DNA of 64,000 bases from Isoptericola croceus (GTDB taxonomy: Bacteria > Actinomycetota > Actinomycetes > Actinomycetales > Cellulomonadaceae), in the NCBI RefSeq assembly GCF_029382255.1, contig NZ_JARLLG010000001.1:1178001-1242000 (forward strand), in the 5' to 3' direction. A model generated the notes under the pieces. The model was not told the origin of the DNA. It searched no databases and saw only the letters and a program-made list of their open reading frames with translations. A program made the translations under genes and the position numbers. Positions 1 through 8,516 of the stretch are shown in pieces. Position 1 is the first letter of the stretch; the number at the start of each line of letters is the position of its first letter.

Positions 1-2
1 TG

Positions 3-389
3 GTCCAGGCCGCACTGCGCGCCATGTCGACCAGCCCGGACCTGGCCAGCCCCACGGCGCTCGCCGGGCTCGCCTGGAGCGTACGCAACGTCGACCCCTC
101 CGACATCGTCTTCGAGTCGGTCCCGGTGGTCGACGCCCCCTCCGACGCCAACCGCGTGGTGTGGACGGCGGAGGCGGCCGGGATCTGGGAGAGGCTCGAC
201 GCGGACAAGCCGCTCGCCGAGGAGCCCGAGCCCAGCGCGTCGCCCTCGAGCCCGGAGGTCGATGGCCCGGACGTCGAGGACGCCGGGGCCGGGGGCGACG
301 AGACGCAGGGCGGGGACGACGAGGCCGACACGTCGTCCACGCCCTCGCCGTCACCGAGCCCGTCGGTGCGGGCGGGCGTCTGTGCCTGA
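3..389 (+). CDS. LytR-CpsA-Psr (LCP) family protein, C-terminal part
   Basis: This is only the end of a gene that starts left of the window. The visible ~128 residues contain the LCP-type segment around DANRVVWT followed by a helix (AGIWERLDADKPL), as seen at the end of LCP domains. The family transfers anionic polymers to peptidoglycan outside the membrane. After the domain comes a low-complexity acidic, Ser/Pro-rich tail (repeated SPSPSPS and ED/DD runs), probably a disordered extracellular extension. The methionine at 24 is internal. Assignment rests on the conserved C-terminal segment alone. Confidence 0.7.
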   Translation, partial: VQAALRAMSTSPDLASPTALAGLAWSVRNVDPSDIVFESVPVVDAPSDANRVVWTAEAAGIWERLDADKPLAEEPEPSASPSSPEVDGPDVEDAGAGGDETQGGDDEADTSSTPSPSPSPSVRAGVCA

Positions 390-400
390 AGCCGCCCGCG

Positions 401-419
401 CCTGACCTGTCCGGTCAGG
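401..419. terminator. Short hairpin between convergent genes
   Basis: A perfect 7-bp stem (CCTGACC/GGTCAGG) with a 5-nt loop lies between the convergent LCP and lysG genes and overlaps the lysG stop codon. There is no T-run, so a terminator role is only plausible. Confidence 0.35.
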
Positions 420-1347
420 TGTGCGCCGCGACCGGCGGCAGCACGCGGCGAGCCTGCTCCCGCAGGGCGTCCGTGACCCGGTCCAGCACGGCGGAGCGCA
501 GCCGCCACTGCTGGAGGTGGAGCGGCACGTCGACGGTCTCCTCGGTGAGCCACGTGACGTCGTCGGCGGGCTCCAGCACGCTGAAGCGCTCGCCGACGCG
601 GGGCAGAGGTCCCCACATGCCCCAACCCATGCCGGCGCGGACGGCCGCGAGGAACTCCGCGGTGGAGGGCACGTGGTGCCGGGGCGGGTCGGGCACGTCG
701 GTGCCGGCCTCGCGTGCGACGATGCGCAGCCAGCGGTCCTGCAGGTCGTCGGTGCGGGCGAAGACCACCATGGGTGCCGTGCCGAGCGCCTCGGGCGTCG
801 GGCCGTGGGGGAACCAGCGCTCGGCGAACGCGTGCGCGGCGGCCGGTCGGTAGCGGGTGACGCCGAGCGGGACCGAGGTGCAGCCCTGTACTGGCTCGCG
901 CTGCGAGGTGACCGCCGCCATGACGACTCCCGCCGGCAGCAGCTCGACGGTGCGGTCCTGGTCGGCGACGTGCACGTCGAAGCAGACGCCGTCCACCGCG
1001 GACAGCGCCGGCACCAGCCACGTGGCGAGCGAGTCGGCGTTGACCGCGATCGGGACGGTGACCGGTCGTCCGGTGCCTTCGGCGTCGTCGACCGGGCCGA
1101 GCTCGGCGGCGGCCTCCGCGCCGAGCAGCTCGACCTGCCGGGCCAGGCGCAGCAGCGTCCGGCCCGGCGCGGTCGGCGCCGTCGGGCGGGTCCGCTGCAC
1201 CAGCACGGTGCCCGCGGCGTTCTCGAGCGCCCGGACCCGCTGACTGACCGCCGACGGCGTGACGTGCAGCGCCCGGGCCGCGGCCTCGAACGATCCTTCG
1301 GTGACGACGGTGGCGAGCGCCGCGAGCTGTCCTGAGTCCCATCGCAT
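415..1347 (-). CDS. lysG: LysR-family regulator, LysG/ArgP type
   Basis: A 310-residue LysR-type regulator. It has an N-terminal winged helix-turn-helix (residues about 1-60, with SFEAAARALHVTPSAVSQRV as recognition region) and a C-terminal periplasmic-binding-like effector domain. It is divergent from the LysE exporter with a 73-bp gap, the arrangement of corynebacterial lysG-lysE and enterobacterial argP-argO. There the regulator senses lysine/arginine and activates the exporter. The role follows from family and context; the effector cannot be read from the sequence. ATG start; the size matches the family. Confidence 0.85.
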   Translation of the reverse strand: MRWDSGQLAALATVVTEGSFEAAARALHVTPSAVSQRVRALENAAGTVLVQRTRPTAPTAPGRTLLRLARQVELLGAEAAAELGPVDDAEGTGRPVTVPIAVNADSLATWLVPALSAVDGVCFDVHVADQDRTVELLPAGVVMAAVTSQREPVQGCTSVPLGVTRYRPAAAHAFAERWFPHGPTPEALGTAPMVVFARTDDLQDRWLRIVAREAGTDVPDPPRHHVPSTAEFLAAVRAGMGWGMWGPLPRVGERFSVLEPADDVTWLTEETVDVPLHLQQWRLRSAVLDRVTDALREQARRVLPPVAAHT

Positions 1348-1350
1348 ACC

Positions 1351-1365
1351 TGAAGTATTACTTCA
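1351..1365. promoter_or_regulatory. Palindromic LysG operator candidate
   Basis: TGAAGTATTACTTCA is a perfect inverted repeat (7-bp arms, 1-nt centre) in the lysG-lysE divergent promoter. It fits the T-N11-A LysR-box form and lies just upstream of the lysG start, as expected for autoregulation and exporter control. Confidence 0.55.
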
Positions 1366-1408
1366 TCGAGCTCAAGATGTTTCGATGGACTTCATTCGAA
1401 CCTCTGCC

Positions 1409-1414
1409 TAGCGT
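1409..1414 (+). promoter_or_regulatory. -10 element of a probably leaderless lysE transcript
   Basis: TAGCGT ends six bases before the GTG start of lysE and no Shine-Dalgarno sequence is present. This is the pattern of leaderless actinobacterial mRNAs. Confidence 0.4.
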
Positions 1415-1420
1415 CGAGAC

Positions 1421-2035
1421 GTGCTCACCTTCCTCGCCGGTCTCGGCCTCGGCCTGTCGCTCATCGTCGCCATCGGCGCCCAGAACGCCTTCGTGCTGCG
1501 CCAGGGCGTGCGCCGGGAGCACGTGGGCGTCGTGGTCGCGGTGTGCGCCGCCTCGGACGCGCTGCTCTACGCCGCCGGGGGAGCAGGTCTCGGCGCGCTG
1601 ATCGAGCAGCACCCGGGCTTCGTCGACGTGGCGCGCTGGGCGGGTGCCGCCGTCGTCCTCGGGTACGGCGCGCTGGCCGCCCGCCGGGCCTGGCGCGGCG
1701 GGGAAGAGCTCGAGGCCGCGCGCGACGCCGGTCAGCCCGACGCCGGACGGCGGCTGCGGCCCGTGCTGCTCACGGCGCTGGCGCTCACGTGGCTCAACCC
1801 GCACGTCTACCTGGACACCGTGGTGCTGCAGGGCTCGATCGCGGCCGGGTACGGCGACGACCGCTGGCTGTTCACCGGCGGCGCCGTGGTCTCGAGCGTG
1901 CTGTGGTTCGTGGGTCTCGGCTACGGGGCGCGGTACCTGGCCCCGCTGCTGCGCCGGCCGGGGGCCTGGCGGGTGGTCGACGCCGTGATCGCGCTCATCA
2001 TGGTCGCGGTGGCGGTCTCGCTCGTCCTCGCCTGA
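1421..2035 (+). CDS. lysE: LysE/ArgO family basic amino-acid exporter
   Basis: A 204-residue inner-membrane exporter with about six hydrophobic segments. The N-terminus carries the LysE signature region GLGLGLSLIVAIGAQNAFVL, and TWLNPHVYLD marks the second half of the domain. The family exports L-lysine and L-arginine by proton-coupled transport to avoid toxic accumulation. It is divergent from its presumed activator lysG. GTG start, apparently leaderless. Confidence 0.88.
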   Translation: MLTFLAGLGLGLSLIVAIGAQNAFVLRQGVRREHVGVVVAVCAASDALLYAAGGAGLGALIEQHPGFVDVARWAGAAVVLGYGALAARRAWRGGEELEAARDAGQPDAGRRLRPVLLTALALTWLNPHVYLDTVVLQGSIAAGYGDDRWLFTGGAVVSSVLWFVGLGYGARYLAPLLRRPGAWRVVDAVIALIMVAVAVSLVLA

Positions 2036-2041
2036 TTCCTC

Positions 2042-2479
2042 TCAGGGGGCCGGAGGAGACTCGGCTCCCGGCACGAGTCCCAGCTGCTGTGCGACAGCCA
2101 GGGTGTCGTAGTGATCCCACATCTCCGCCAGCCTGCCGGCGCGGAAGTGGTAGACGGTGACGCCCTGGGTCACCAGCTGCTTGCCGGTGGGCGGGCCGTA
2201 CTCCTCGGTCGTCCCGAGGTGCGTGCCGCGCACCGTGTAGCGACCGACCACCGTGTCCGCCTCGGCGACCACGTCCTCGACCGTCACACTCGTGTCCGGA
2301 AAGGCCGCCAGGTAGGTCGCGAGGTACCGCTCGAACTCCTCGATGCCCCGGACATCGCCGTCGGGCTCGTGGGCGACGACGTCGTCCAGGACGAGCTCGC
2401 CGAGCGTGTCGAGCCGCTTCTGGCCGTACACCTCGTCCCAGGCGCGACGCAGCAGCGCCTTGTTCTCTTCCGTCGTCAT
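2042..2479 (-). CDS. SnoaL-like / ester-cyclase family protein
   Basis: A 145-residue NTF2-fold protein of the SnoaL-like polyketide cyclase/ester cyclase group. Supporting motifs are the N-terminal helix LLRRAWDEVYGQ, VAHEPDGDVRG, FPDTSVTVEDVVAEADTVVGRYT and the C-terminal FRAGRLAEMWDHYD. The ATG was chosen because GGGAG sits at the right distance upstream. Members bind small molecules and some are enzymes; the substrate here is unknown. Convergent with lysE. Confidence 0.7.
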   Translation of the reverse strand: MTTEENKALLRRAWDEVYGQKRLDTLGELVLDDVVAHEPDGDVRGIEEFERYLATYLAAFPDTSVTVEDVVAEADTVVGRYTVRGTHLGTTEEYGPPTGKQLVTQGVTVYHFRAGRLAEMWDHYDTLAVAQQLGLVPGAESPPAP

Positions 2480-2557
2480 CGGGCGCTCCCGTCGTGGCAG
2501 GTCCCACCGCTCGTTCCAGGGTAGCGACCGGGGCAGGCGCACCCTGCGTGTGGCCAG

Positions 2558-3775
2558 CTAGCGGCTGAGCGCGGCGAGGCGTCCGACGGCGTCACGCAGC
2601 ACCTCGGGGCGCTTGACGAACGTGAACCGCACCCGCGAGCGCAACGACCGTGCCGCCGTCGACCCCTGCCGGCAGAACGCCGAGACCGGGACGCCGACCA
2701 CACCGGCGAGCTCCGGCAGGCGCAGGCACAGGTCGTGGCCGTCGTCGAAGCCGAGCGGGGCGCCGTCGGCCACCACGAAGTACGTGCCGCGAGGGACGAC
2801 GACGTCGAAGCCCGCCGTCTCCAAGCCCTCGCACAGCAGGTCGCGGCGTGCGGCCAGCGACGCGGCGAGCGCGCGCGGCGACTCGTCGTCGGCCAGGGCC
2901 AGGGCGATCGCCGGCTGGAACGCCGAGCCCGAGGTGTACGTCATGAACTGCTTGACGGTCCGCACGGCGGTGACGAGCTCGGCCGGCCCGTGCAGCCAGC
3001 CCACCTTCCAACCGGTGAGGCTGAACGTCTTGCCGGAGCTCGACACCGTCAGGGTGCGCTCGGCCATGCCGGGCAGCGTCGCCATCGGGACGTGCCGGGC
3101 GTCGTCGTAGACCAGGTGCTCGTAGACCTCGTCGGTGAGCACGACGGCGTCGCGATTGCGGGCGACGGCGGCGATCTGCTCGAGCTCGGCCCGCGTCAGC
3201 ACGGTGCCTGTCGGGTTGTGCGGGGTGTTGACCAGGATCAGCCGCGTGCGGTCGGTGGCGGCGGCGCGCAGGGCGTCGGCGTCGAGGCGCAGGCCGTCGG
3301 CGGTGAGAGGGACCGGCACGTGCGTGGCGCCCGCCATGGCGATCGCGGCCGCGTGGGAGTCGTAGAACGGCTCGAGGGTGACGACCTCGTCGCCAGGACC
3401 GGTCAGCGCGAGGATCGCCGCCGTGAGGGCCTCGGTGGCGCCGGTGGTGGCGAGGACCTCGGTGTCCGGGTCGACGTCCAGGCCGTAGTGACGGTGCTGG
3501 TGGTCCGCGATCGCCCGGCGCAGCTCGGGGACACCGTCGCCGGGGGCGTACTGGTTGCGCCCGGCGTCGATGGCGGCCTTCGCGGCTTCCTTGATGTAGT
3601 CCGGACCGTCGACGTCCGGGAACCCCTGACCCAGGTTGATCGCGCCCGTACGGTTCGCCAGCACCGTCATCTCCGCGAAGATCGTCTGCCCGACGGCGCC
3701 GTCGGGCGCGAGCAGTCCGGTCGCGGCGGCGACCTGGCGCCAGCGGCCGGGGTGGTCGGAGTGCGCGTCGGTCAT
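2558..3775 (-). CDS. PLP-dependent class I/II aminotransferase (DapC/kynurenine-aminotransferase-like)
   Basis: A 405-residue fold-type I aminotransferase. Visible landmarks are NLGQGFPDVDGP near the N-terminus, the NTPHNPTG loop, VLTDEVYEHLVYD with the cofactor-ring Asp, and SSSGKTFSLTGWKVGW with the Schiff-base lysine. This subfamily includes actinobacterial N-succinyldiaminopimelate aminotransferases and kynurenine/methionine aminotransferases; sequence alone does not separate them. A decayed copy of its first ~105 codons lies about 2.9 kb away at 6405-6726 in the same orientation. Confidence 0.85.
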   Translation of the reverse strand: MTDAHSDHPGRWRQVAAATGLLAPDGAVGQTIFAEMTVLANRTGAINLGQGFPDVDGPDYIKEAAKAAIDAGRNQYAPGDGVPELRRAIADHQHRHYGLDVDPDTEVLATTGATEALTAAILALTGPGDEVVTLEPFYDSHAAAIAMAGATHVPVPLTADGLRLDADALRAAATDRTRLILVNTPHNPTGTVLTRAELEQIAAVARNRDAVVLTDEVYEHLVYDDARHVPMATLPGMAERTLTVSSSGKTFSLTGWKVGWLHGPAELVTAVRTVKQFMTYTSGSAFQPAIALALADDESPRALAASLAARRDLLCEGLETAGFDVVVPRGTYFVVADGAPLGFDDGHDLCLRLPELAGVVGVPVSAFCRQGSTAARSLRSRVRFTFVKRPEVLRDAVGRLAALSR

Positions 3776-3807
3776 GGGGCGACCCTAGCGCCGGACCGGA
3801 CCGAGAC

Positions 3808-5433
3808 TCAGGTCAGCCCTTGTTGAACCGCGTACATCGCGGCCGAGGTGCGTGAGCGGACGTCGAGCTTGGCCAGGATGTTGCTGACGTGCCGGTGAAC
3901 GGTTCGCTCGCTCAGGAACAGCTGTGCGGCGATCTCTGCGTTCGTCCGGCCCTTCACGATCAAGCGCAGCACCTCGATCTCCCGAGGGCTCAGGACCTGC
4001 GCGGTCTGACCCGACAACAGCTCGCGGACCCGGATCGCGTCTGGCCGGGCGCCGAGCCGCTCGAACGTTGCCAGGGCAGCGCGGAGCTCCATCAGCGCTC
4101 CTTCCTCGTCACCGAGCAGCCGGCACGCCTGTCCGATCCGGACGCCGACCTGGGCGGTCTCGTACGGGGCGTCGAGCTCCCGCCATCGGTCCGAAGCCTG
4201 GCGCAAGCGGGCCAGCGCGTCGGCGGGCCGATCCTCGCTCAGGGCAACGGCTCCACGAGCGGCATCGAGGATGGCCCGCATGGCGGTCGTCGGGTAGGTC
4301 TGAGTGATCTTCTCCAGCTCGGTGACGACGTCTTTGGCCTCTTCGATCAGCCCAGTGGCGAGGAAGATCTCGACGGCCGCGGGGAGGAGCGCGAGCCGGT
4401 CGCCCGCGAGCTCCCGCTCGGCCAGCACCCGCCGCAGTCCTGTGCCGGCCGCCTGTGCGTTGCCCTGACCGAGCCGGTACAGCGCGAGTCCAGGCTGGGT
4501 CACGCGCCCGAATGCCGTCGCCTGCTCGAAGGCCTCCTCGACACCCGGCACTCCCTGCAGCCGGCGCAGCTCGCCGAGCTCGTACCAGGCATGGCCGGCC
4601 ACGAGATGGCCGTCCAGGGCCAGGTCATGGCACGCCTGCTCGAGCTCTGCCTCAGCCCGGGACCAGTCCCCGCGCAGTCGCATCAGGATCGCGCGATAGA
4701 TCCGGCAGTTGCCGAAGTAGGCGCCACCCAGCTGCGGCAGCGTCCCGAGCCACTGGTCGAGGGCGACCGACCACTCCGTCGCCCGCGCGATCTCCTGCAC
4801 CTCATAGCACGAGCCGATCGCGGCGCAGAACATGACGCTCGTCGCGCGCGGCGACGTCGCCCGGGTCAGGACGCGGATCATCGCCTCATCGAGAAGTGCC
4901 AACCCGTTCTCGAGCGATCCCAGCTTGAGAGAGGCCCGGCCACGCATCGTGGTGGCGATGGTGATCAAGTCGACGTCGCCGCGGCCGAGCCCCAGCTCCG
5001 TCGCCCGGTGCAGCAGACCCTCAGCGGTCGTGAAGTCACCACGCCCGATGGACCCGTAGGCTCGCGGGATCAGTAGCCATCCGTACTCACCCGGACCCCG
5101 TTCGTGCACCAGCGTCCGGGCTCGCTCGACCCAGCCGGCCGCGATGGCGAACTCACCTCGTGCAAAGACGTGAGCACTCCAGAGCCAGTACGTCGCGCGT
5201 GTCGCCTCGTGGATCTCACCGGCCTCGGCCCGCAGCTCGAAGCAGCGGGTCAGCACAGCGATCGCCTCGTCGATCCGTCCGATGACCTGGGCGGACTCGG
5301 CCCAGGACTCCAAGTCCTCGACGCTCAACGGCGTGGCACGGTCTGCAGCGGCGAACTCCTGGCAGGCGTGGACCCACCGCGACGCCTGGTGATTCTCACG
5401 TGCGGTTTCACGATGCCTGAGATCGGCGTTCAT
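3808..5433 (-). CDS. Large LuxR-family regulator with TPR-like repeats
   Basis: A 541-residue protein. The C-terminal ~65 residues form a LuxR/GerE helix-turn-helix (LSPREIEVLRLIVKGRTNAE ... ERTVHRHVSNILAKLDVRSR). The preceding ~470 residues are Ala/Leu/Glu-rich helical repeats resembling TPR/MalT-type sensor regions. No Walker A ATPase domain is visible, unlike classical LAL regulators, so this is a short or ATPase-less version. It is divergent from the small monooxygenase-like gene at 5593, which may be its target. Neither ligand nor targets can be deduced. Confidence 0.75.
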   Translation of the reverse strand: MNADLRHRETARENHQASRWVHACQEFAAADRATPLSVEDLESWAESAQVIGRIDEAIAVLTRCFELRAEAGEIHEATRATYWLWSAHVFARGEFAIAAGWVERARTLVHERGPGEYGWLLIPRAYGSIGRGDFTTAEGLLHRATELGLGRGDVDLITIATTMRGRASLKLGSLENGLALLDEAMIRVLTRATSPRATSVMFCAAIGSCYEVQEIARATEWSVALDQWLGTLPQLGGAYFGNCRIYRAILMRLRGDWSRAEAELEQACHDLALDGHLVAGHAWYELGELRRLQGVPGVEEAFEQATAFGRVTQPGLALYRLGQGNAQAAGTGLRRVLAERELAGDRLALLPAAVEIFLATGLIEEAKDVVTELEKITQTYPTTAMRAILDAARGAVALSEDRPADALARLRQASDRWRELDAPYETAQVGVRIGQACRLLGDEEGALMELRAALATFERLGARPDAIRVRELLSGQTAQVLSPREIEVLRLIVKGRTNAEIAAQLFLSERTVHRHVSNILAKLDVRSRTSAAMYAVQQGLT

Positions 5434-5592
5434 CGCACCCTTCCGCCGCCAACTCTCCCATCCTGTGGGTAGGAATACCCAGCGCGGCTGTCAGAGGTTG
5501 GCCCGCTGTGCGGAAGCGACGCCACGACGCCGGCGCGGATCGTGGGACTCGAAGCCCTGGACCTGTCGGGGCACGAAACGCGGGAGGACGCC

Positions 5593-5994
5593 ATGAATGC
5601 TCCGTTCATCTTCATCGGCACCCACAAGATCAAGCCTGGAAAGCGGGAGGAGTTCAAGAAGCACTTCGAGTGGTTCAGCTCGGACGTCGTCGAGCCCCAG
5701 GAGCCGCGGCTGCAGTCCTTCTACGCCTACGCAGAGCCGAACTCCGACGACGTCACGATCGTGCAGGTCCATCCGGACGCCGACTCGATGGCGACCCACA
5801 TGAAGGTCGGCAGCGAGCACTTCACCTCCGCCTACGCCGAGTATCTCGAACCGGAGAGCACCCTGCAGATCTACGGAACCCTGACCGAGGACCTGATCCG
5901 AGCCATCTCCGCTGTCGCACAGACCAGTGGGGACGCCTCGAGCGTGACGATCCGGGAGCCGTTCACCGGATTCGACCGGCTGCCTCGCACGTGA
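5593..5994 (+). CDS. Antibiotic-biosynthesis-monooxygenase-like (ABM fold) protein
   Basis: A 133-residue dimeric alpha/beta-barrel type protein, recognisable from FIFIGTHKIKPGKREEFKKH and the mid-domain VTIVQVHPDADSMATHMKV. The chosen ATG is preceded by CGGGAGGA at good distance; longer in-frame starts lack such a site. ABM proteins act as small oxidases or stress-associated proteins, but no function can be fixed here. Divergent from the LuxR-type regulator, so possibly controlled by it. Confidence 0.6.
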   Translation: MNAPFIFIGTHKIKPGKREEFKKHFEWFSSDVVEPQEPRLQSFYAYAEPNSDDVTIVQVHPDADSMATHMKVGSEHFTSAYAEYLEPESTLQIYGTLTEDLIRAISAVAQTSGDASSVTIREPFTGFDRLPRT

Positions 5995-6040
5995 GCACCG
6001 ACATTTCCGGGCACCATGCGCTCGTGCGAAGAGAGTCGGG

Positions 6041-6396
6041 GTGTGTCCGTCACAGGGGACCATGGCGGCGTGCCACCTCGGTGGCCGACCGTGGGGCGTC
6101 GCCGAGGTCCCGGACGCCCAGATCGCCGAGCGTGCCGGCCTATCGGTCCGCAGCGTCATGCGTGCGCGGACCTGGCTGCAAGACCACGAGCTGATCGTCA
6201 TGATGCACCGTGGCGCTCGCCAGGGCCTGACCGACATCGCGTCCCTACTGTCTGTCGCTCACCCCAAAAGCGGGGTGTGCGGCCCGGCCCTTCGGCCGTG
6301 CAACAGCAACTCGCAGCAGAGGCTGCGAGCGCCGCGGCGAACCCGCCGCGTCCGGAGACTCTTGCCAGCATCCGCGCGATCCTCGCGCGGCACTGA
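6041..6396 (+). pseudogene. Remnant of a helix-turn-helix protein
   Basis: The first half reads VPDAQIAERAGLSVRSVMRA then RTWLQDHELI, which looks like a winged-HTH segment. After about residue 70 the plausible protein moves to another frame, where QQQLAAEAASAAANPP and LASIRAILARH precede a stop at 6396. There is no convincing start or intact domain. I read it as a frameshifted fragment of a DNA-binding, possibly plasmid- or phage-derived gene. Confidence 0.4.
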
Positions 6397-6404
6397 TCCC
6401 TGCC

Positions 6405-6726
6405 CTCGCACCTCGGTGTCCGGGTCGACGTCCAGGCCGTAGTGGCGGCGCTGGTGGTCGGCGCTGGTGGTCGGCGGTGGCACGGCGCAGCTCGGGGACG
6501 CCGTCGCCGGGTGCGTACTGGTTGCGCCCGGCGTCGATGGCGGCCTTCGCGGCCTCCTTGATGTAGTCCGGGCGGTCGACATCCAGGAATCCCTGGCCCA
6601 GGTTGATCGCGCCCGTGCGGTTCGCCAGCACCGTCATTTCGGCGAAGATCGTCTGCCCGACGGCGCGGCGGGCGAGAGCAGGCCAGCCGCAGCGGCGACC
6701 TGGCGCCAGCAAGGGGTGGACGTCAT
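6405..6726 (-). pseudogene. Truncated duplicate of the aminotransferase N-terminus
   Basis: This minus-strand fragment repeats codons 1-105 of the intact aminotransferase at 2558-3775 (shared AVGQTIFAEMTVLANRTGAI, GRNQYAPGDGVPELRR and YGLDVDPDTEV). Similarity starts at an ATG and ends near GTGTCCGGGTCGACGTCC. It has at least two frame changes and several substitutions, and the catalytic lysine half is absent. It cannot make a working enzyme and records a local duplication followed by decay. Confidence 0.85.
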
Positions 6727-6794
6727 GCAGCGACCCCTACCGACCATGACCTCCGGCACTGGCGTCGCCGGGCGCGCCGGGCGAGGGTGGCGAC

Positions 6795-7391
6795 ATGTCG
6801 ACGTTGCTGTGGGTCCCGGCCGTGTGCTGCTGGTCCTTCGTCGTGGTGTTCCTCGTGGACGGATGGACGCGGCCGGGATACCGGTGGGTGCGGCACCCGG
6901 TGAGCGCACTGTCGCTCGGACCACGCGGCTGGGTGCAGACCACGAACTTCCTGGTGTGCGGCGCGGCGGTAGTGGCCGGTGCTGTGGTGGCGCGCGGCGA
7001 GCTCGGCAGCGGGCTGCTCGCCGTCGTCGTCGGCGTGTTCGGGCTGGCACTCGTCGCCTCCGGTGCGTTCCCCATGGACCCGATGCGCGGCTACCCGCCC
7101 GGCACCCCCGACACGACGCCCGAGGAGGCCTCGTGGCACCACCGTCTCCACGACTACGCCGGCGCCGTGGTGTTCGCAGCCGTGCCGGTGGCGGCCGCCG
7201 TCGCCACGTTCGCCCTGCCCGAGGTCGGGTGGAAGGTCTACTCGGGGACGACGGCGGCGCTCGCGGGCGCCGGGTTCCTCGCGTTCGGGCAGGCGTGGGA
7301 GGACGACTCCCCGCGGGCCGGGTTGCTCCAGAAGGCGACCATCGCCGTCGGGTGGCTGTGGGTCGGGTTGCTGTTTGTCCGGGCGGCGTGA
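6795..7391 (+). CDS. DUF998-family integral membrane protein
   Basis: A 198-residue protein with about six hydrophobic segments. It shows DUF998 landmarks: a polar segment after the first helix (HPVSALSLGPRGWVQTTNFL), AFPMDPMRGYPPG in the middle loop, and a HHRLHDYAGAVVF motif after it. The family has no established function. It sits alone between the decayed patch and the toxin-antitoxin genes. Confidence 0.75.
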   Translation: MSTLLWVPAVCCWSFVVVFLVDGWTRPGYRWVRHPVSALSLGPRGWVQTTNFLVCGAAVVAGAVVARGELGSGLLAVVVGVFGLALVASGAFPMDPMRGYPPGTPDTTPEEASWHHRLHDYAGAVVFAAVPVAAAVATFALPEVGWKVYSGTTAALAGAGFLAFGQAWEDDSPRAGLLQKATIAVGWLWVGLLFVRAA

Positions 7392-7403
7392 GGAGCGGGC
7401 AAC

Positions 7404-7997
7404 TCAGCCGGCGAGCTCGCGATGCCATTCGTCGAAGAACTCGCGCAGCGCGCCGATCTCCTCGAAGCCCGGATCGCGCTCCTGGGCAAGGCGGATCAGG
7501 TCGTCCTTCGTGAAGCGCTCGGACAGGGCGTAGACATCGGCGAAGTCGCGGGGAGCCGCCCGCCCGAACAGCGCCAGCATCTTCTGCCCGGCGCTCTCCT
7601 CCGTCGTGATGGTGGGTCCGAGGATCGTCAGTGTCGGTGTGGTGCGCGGCTGAGCATCGACGGCCAGGTCGACGACCAGCTCCTCGCCGTCGACGGAGAT
7701 CAGCAACCTTGCGAACGACTCGCTCGAACGGAGGGTCTCGACGCCCCAGCCGTGATCGTGCGCTGCTTTCGTCAGCTCTCAGCCCGCCTCTTGGACGCTG
7801 CCTTGCCCTGGCGCTGTGAACAGGTCGAGATCGTCCGTCAGTCGGGAGACCACGCCCCGGGCGATCAGCGCCGAGCCGCCAGCGACGACGAAGCCCCGCG
7901 ACGAGGTTAGTTCGAAGAACGCCGCGGCGACAGCCATGTGGGCTGCTGACAACGCAGCCCACGGGTGCTGCTGGGGATTGAAGTCCCCGCCGGTCAC
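7404..7997 (-). pseudogene. AbiEii/AbiGii-type nucleotidyltransferase toxin with in-frame stop
   Basis: The N-terminal half has the nucleotidyltransferase core: FVVAGGSALIARG, then LTDDLDLFT with the metal-binding DxD. The C-terminal half (ELVVDLAVDAQPRT ... AGQKMLALFGRAAPRDFADV) is in the same frame. A single TGA at 7779-7781 separates them, where homologues read through. The GTG start overlaps the antitoxin stop as GTGA, showing translational coupling. The family transfers nucleotides to tRNA or similar targets as a type IV-like toxin. Here the toxin is probably dead unless the stop is read through or is a sequencing error. Confidence 0.8.
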
Positions 7998-8515
7998 GAT
8001 CGAACCGTCCGTGCGGCGTCGATCAGCGGTTGCCAGGCGTTGCGGACGGCCGGTGGCAGCCACATGCGTTCCCACATCTCGGCCAGAAGAGTGCCGTCGA
8101 CGTGTTCGAGGATGTCCGTCGGCTCGCCCTCGCTGAGCACGGCCGCGTACACCTCGGCGCGGTCGTCCGGGTCGGACAGATCGAAGGTGTCGCGGCGAGA
8201 CGACCAGAAGATCCGGCGCGGGATCTTGACCGTGCGCAGCGCATCGGCCGGGTCGAGGCGGGGCAGGCGGTCGGGTACCCACACGTAGCGTCCGCGATCG
8301 ATGTCGTGGCGCGTGAATGTCGGTGCCGGCGGTGCGAGGAGGACATCGGTGCCCGCTGCTCGCAGCAGGCGCAAGAGAGTGTCGGCCGTCGGGGTCTTGC
8401 GATCGTTCTCATAGGCCGAGATGGCGGTCCGTGACGTCGCGGCTCGCCGGGCGAGCTCCTGCGCGCTGACGCCGGCGCGGGAGCGCGCGCTCCGCAGCAG
8501 GTTGCCGACCGACAT
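7994..8515 (-). CDS. XRE-family helix-turn-helix protein, antitoxin partner
   Basis: A 173-residue protein with an N-terminal Cro/C1 helix-turn-helix (NLLRSARSRAGVSAQELARR ... TSRTAISAYENDRKTPTADT). The C-terminal region has PRRIFWSSRRDTFDLSDPDD and WERMWLPPAVRNAWQPLIDA. XRE + AbiEii-nucleotidyltransferase pairs form toxin-antitoxin or phage-abortive modules in which the HTH protein represses the operon. The ATG at 8515 was preferred; a GTG nine bases upstream lies inside the operator repeat. It is coupled to the interrupted toxin gene. Confidence 0.75.
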   Translation of the reverse strand: MSVGNLLRSARSRAGVSAQELARRAATSRTAISAYENDRKTPTADTLLRLLRAAGTDVLLAPPAPTFTRHDIDRGRYVWVPDRLPRLDPADALRTVKIPRRIFWSSRRDTFDLSDPDDRAEVYAAVLSEGEPTDILEHVDGTLLAEMWERMWLPPAVRNAWQPLIDAARTVRS

Positions 8516-8516
8516 C

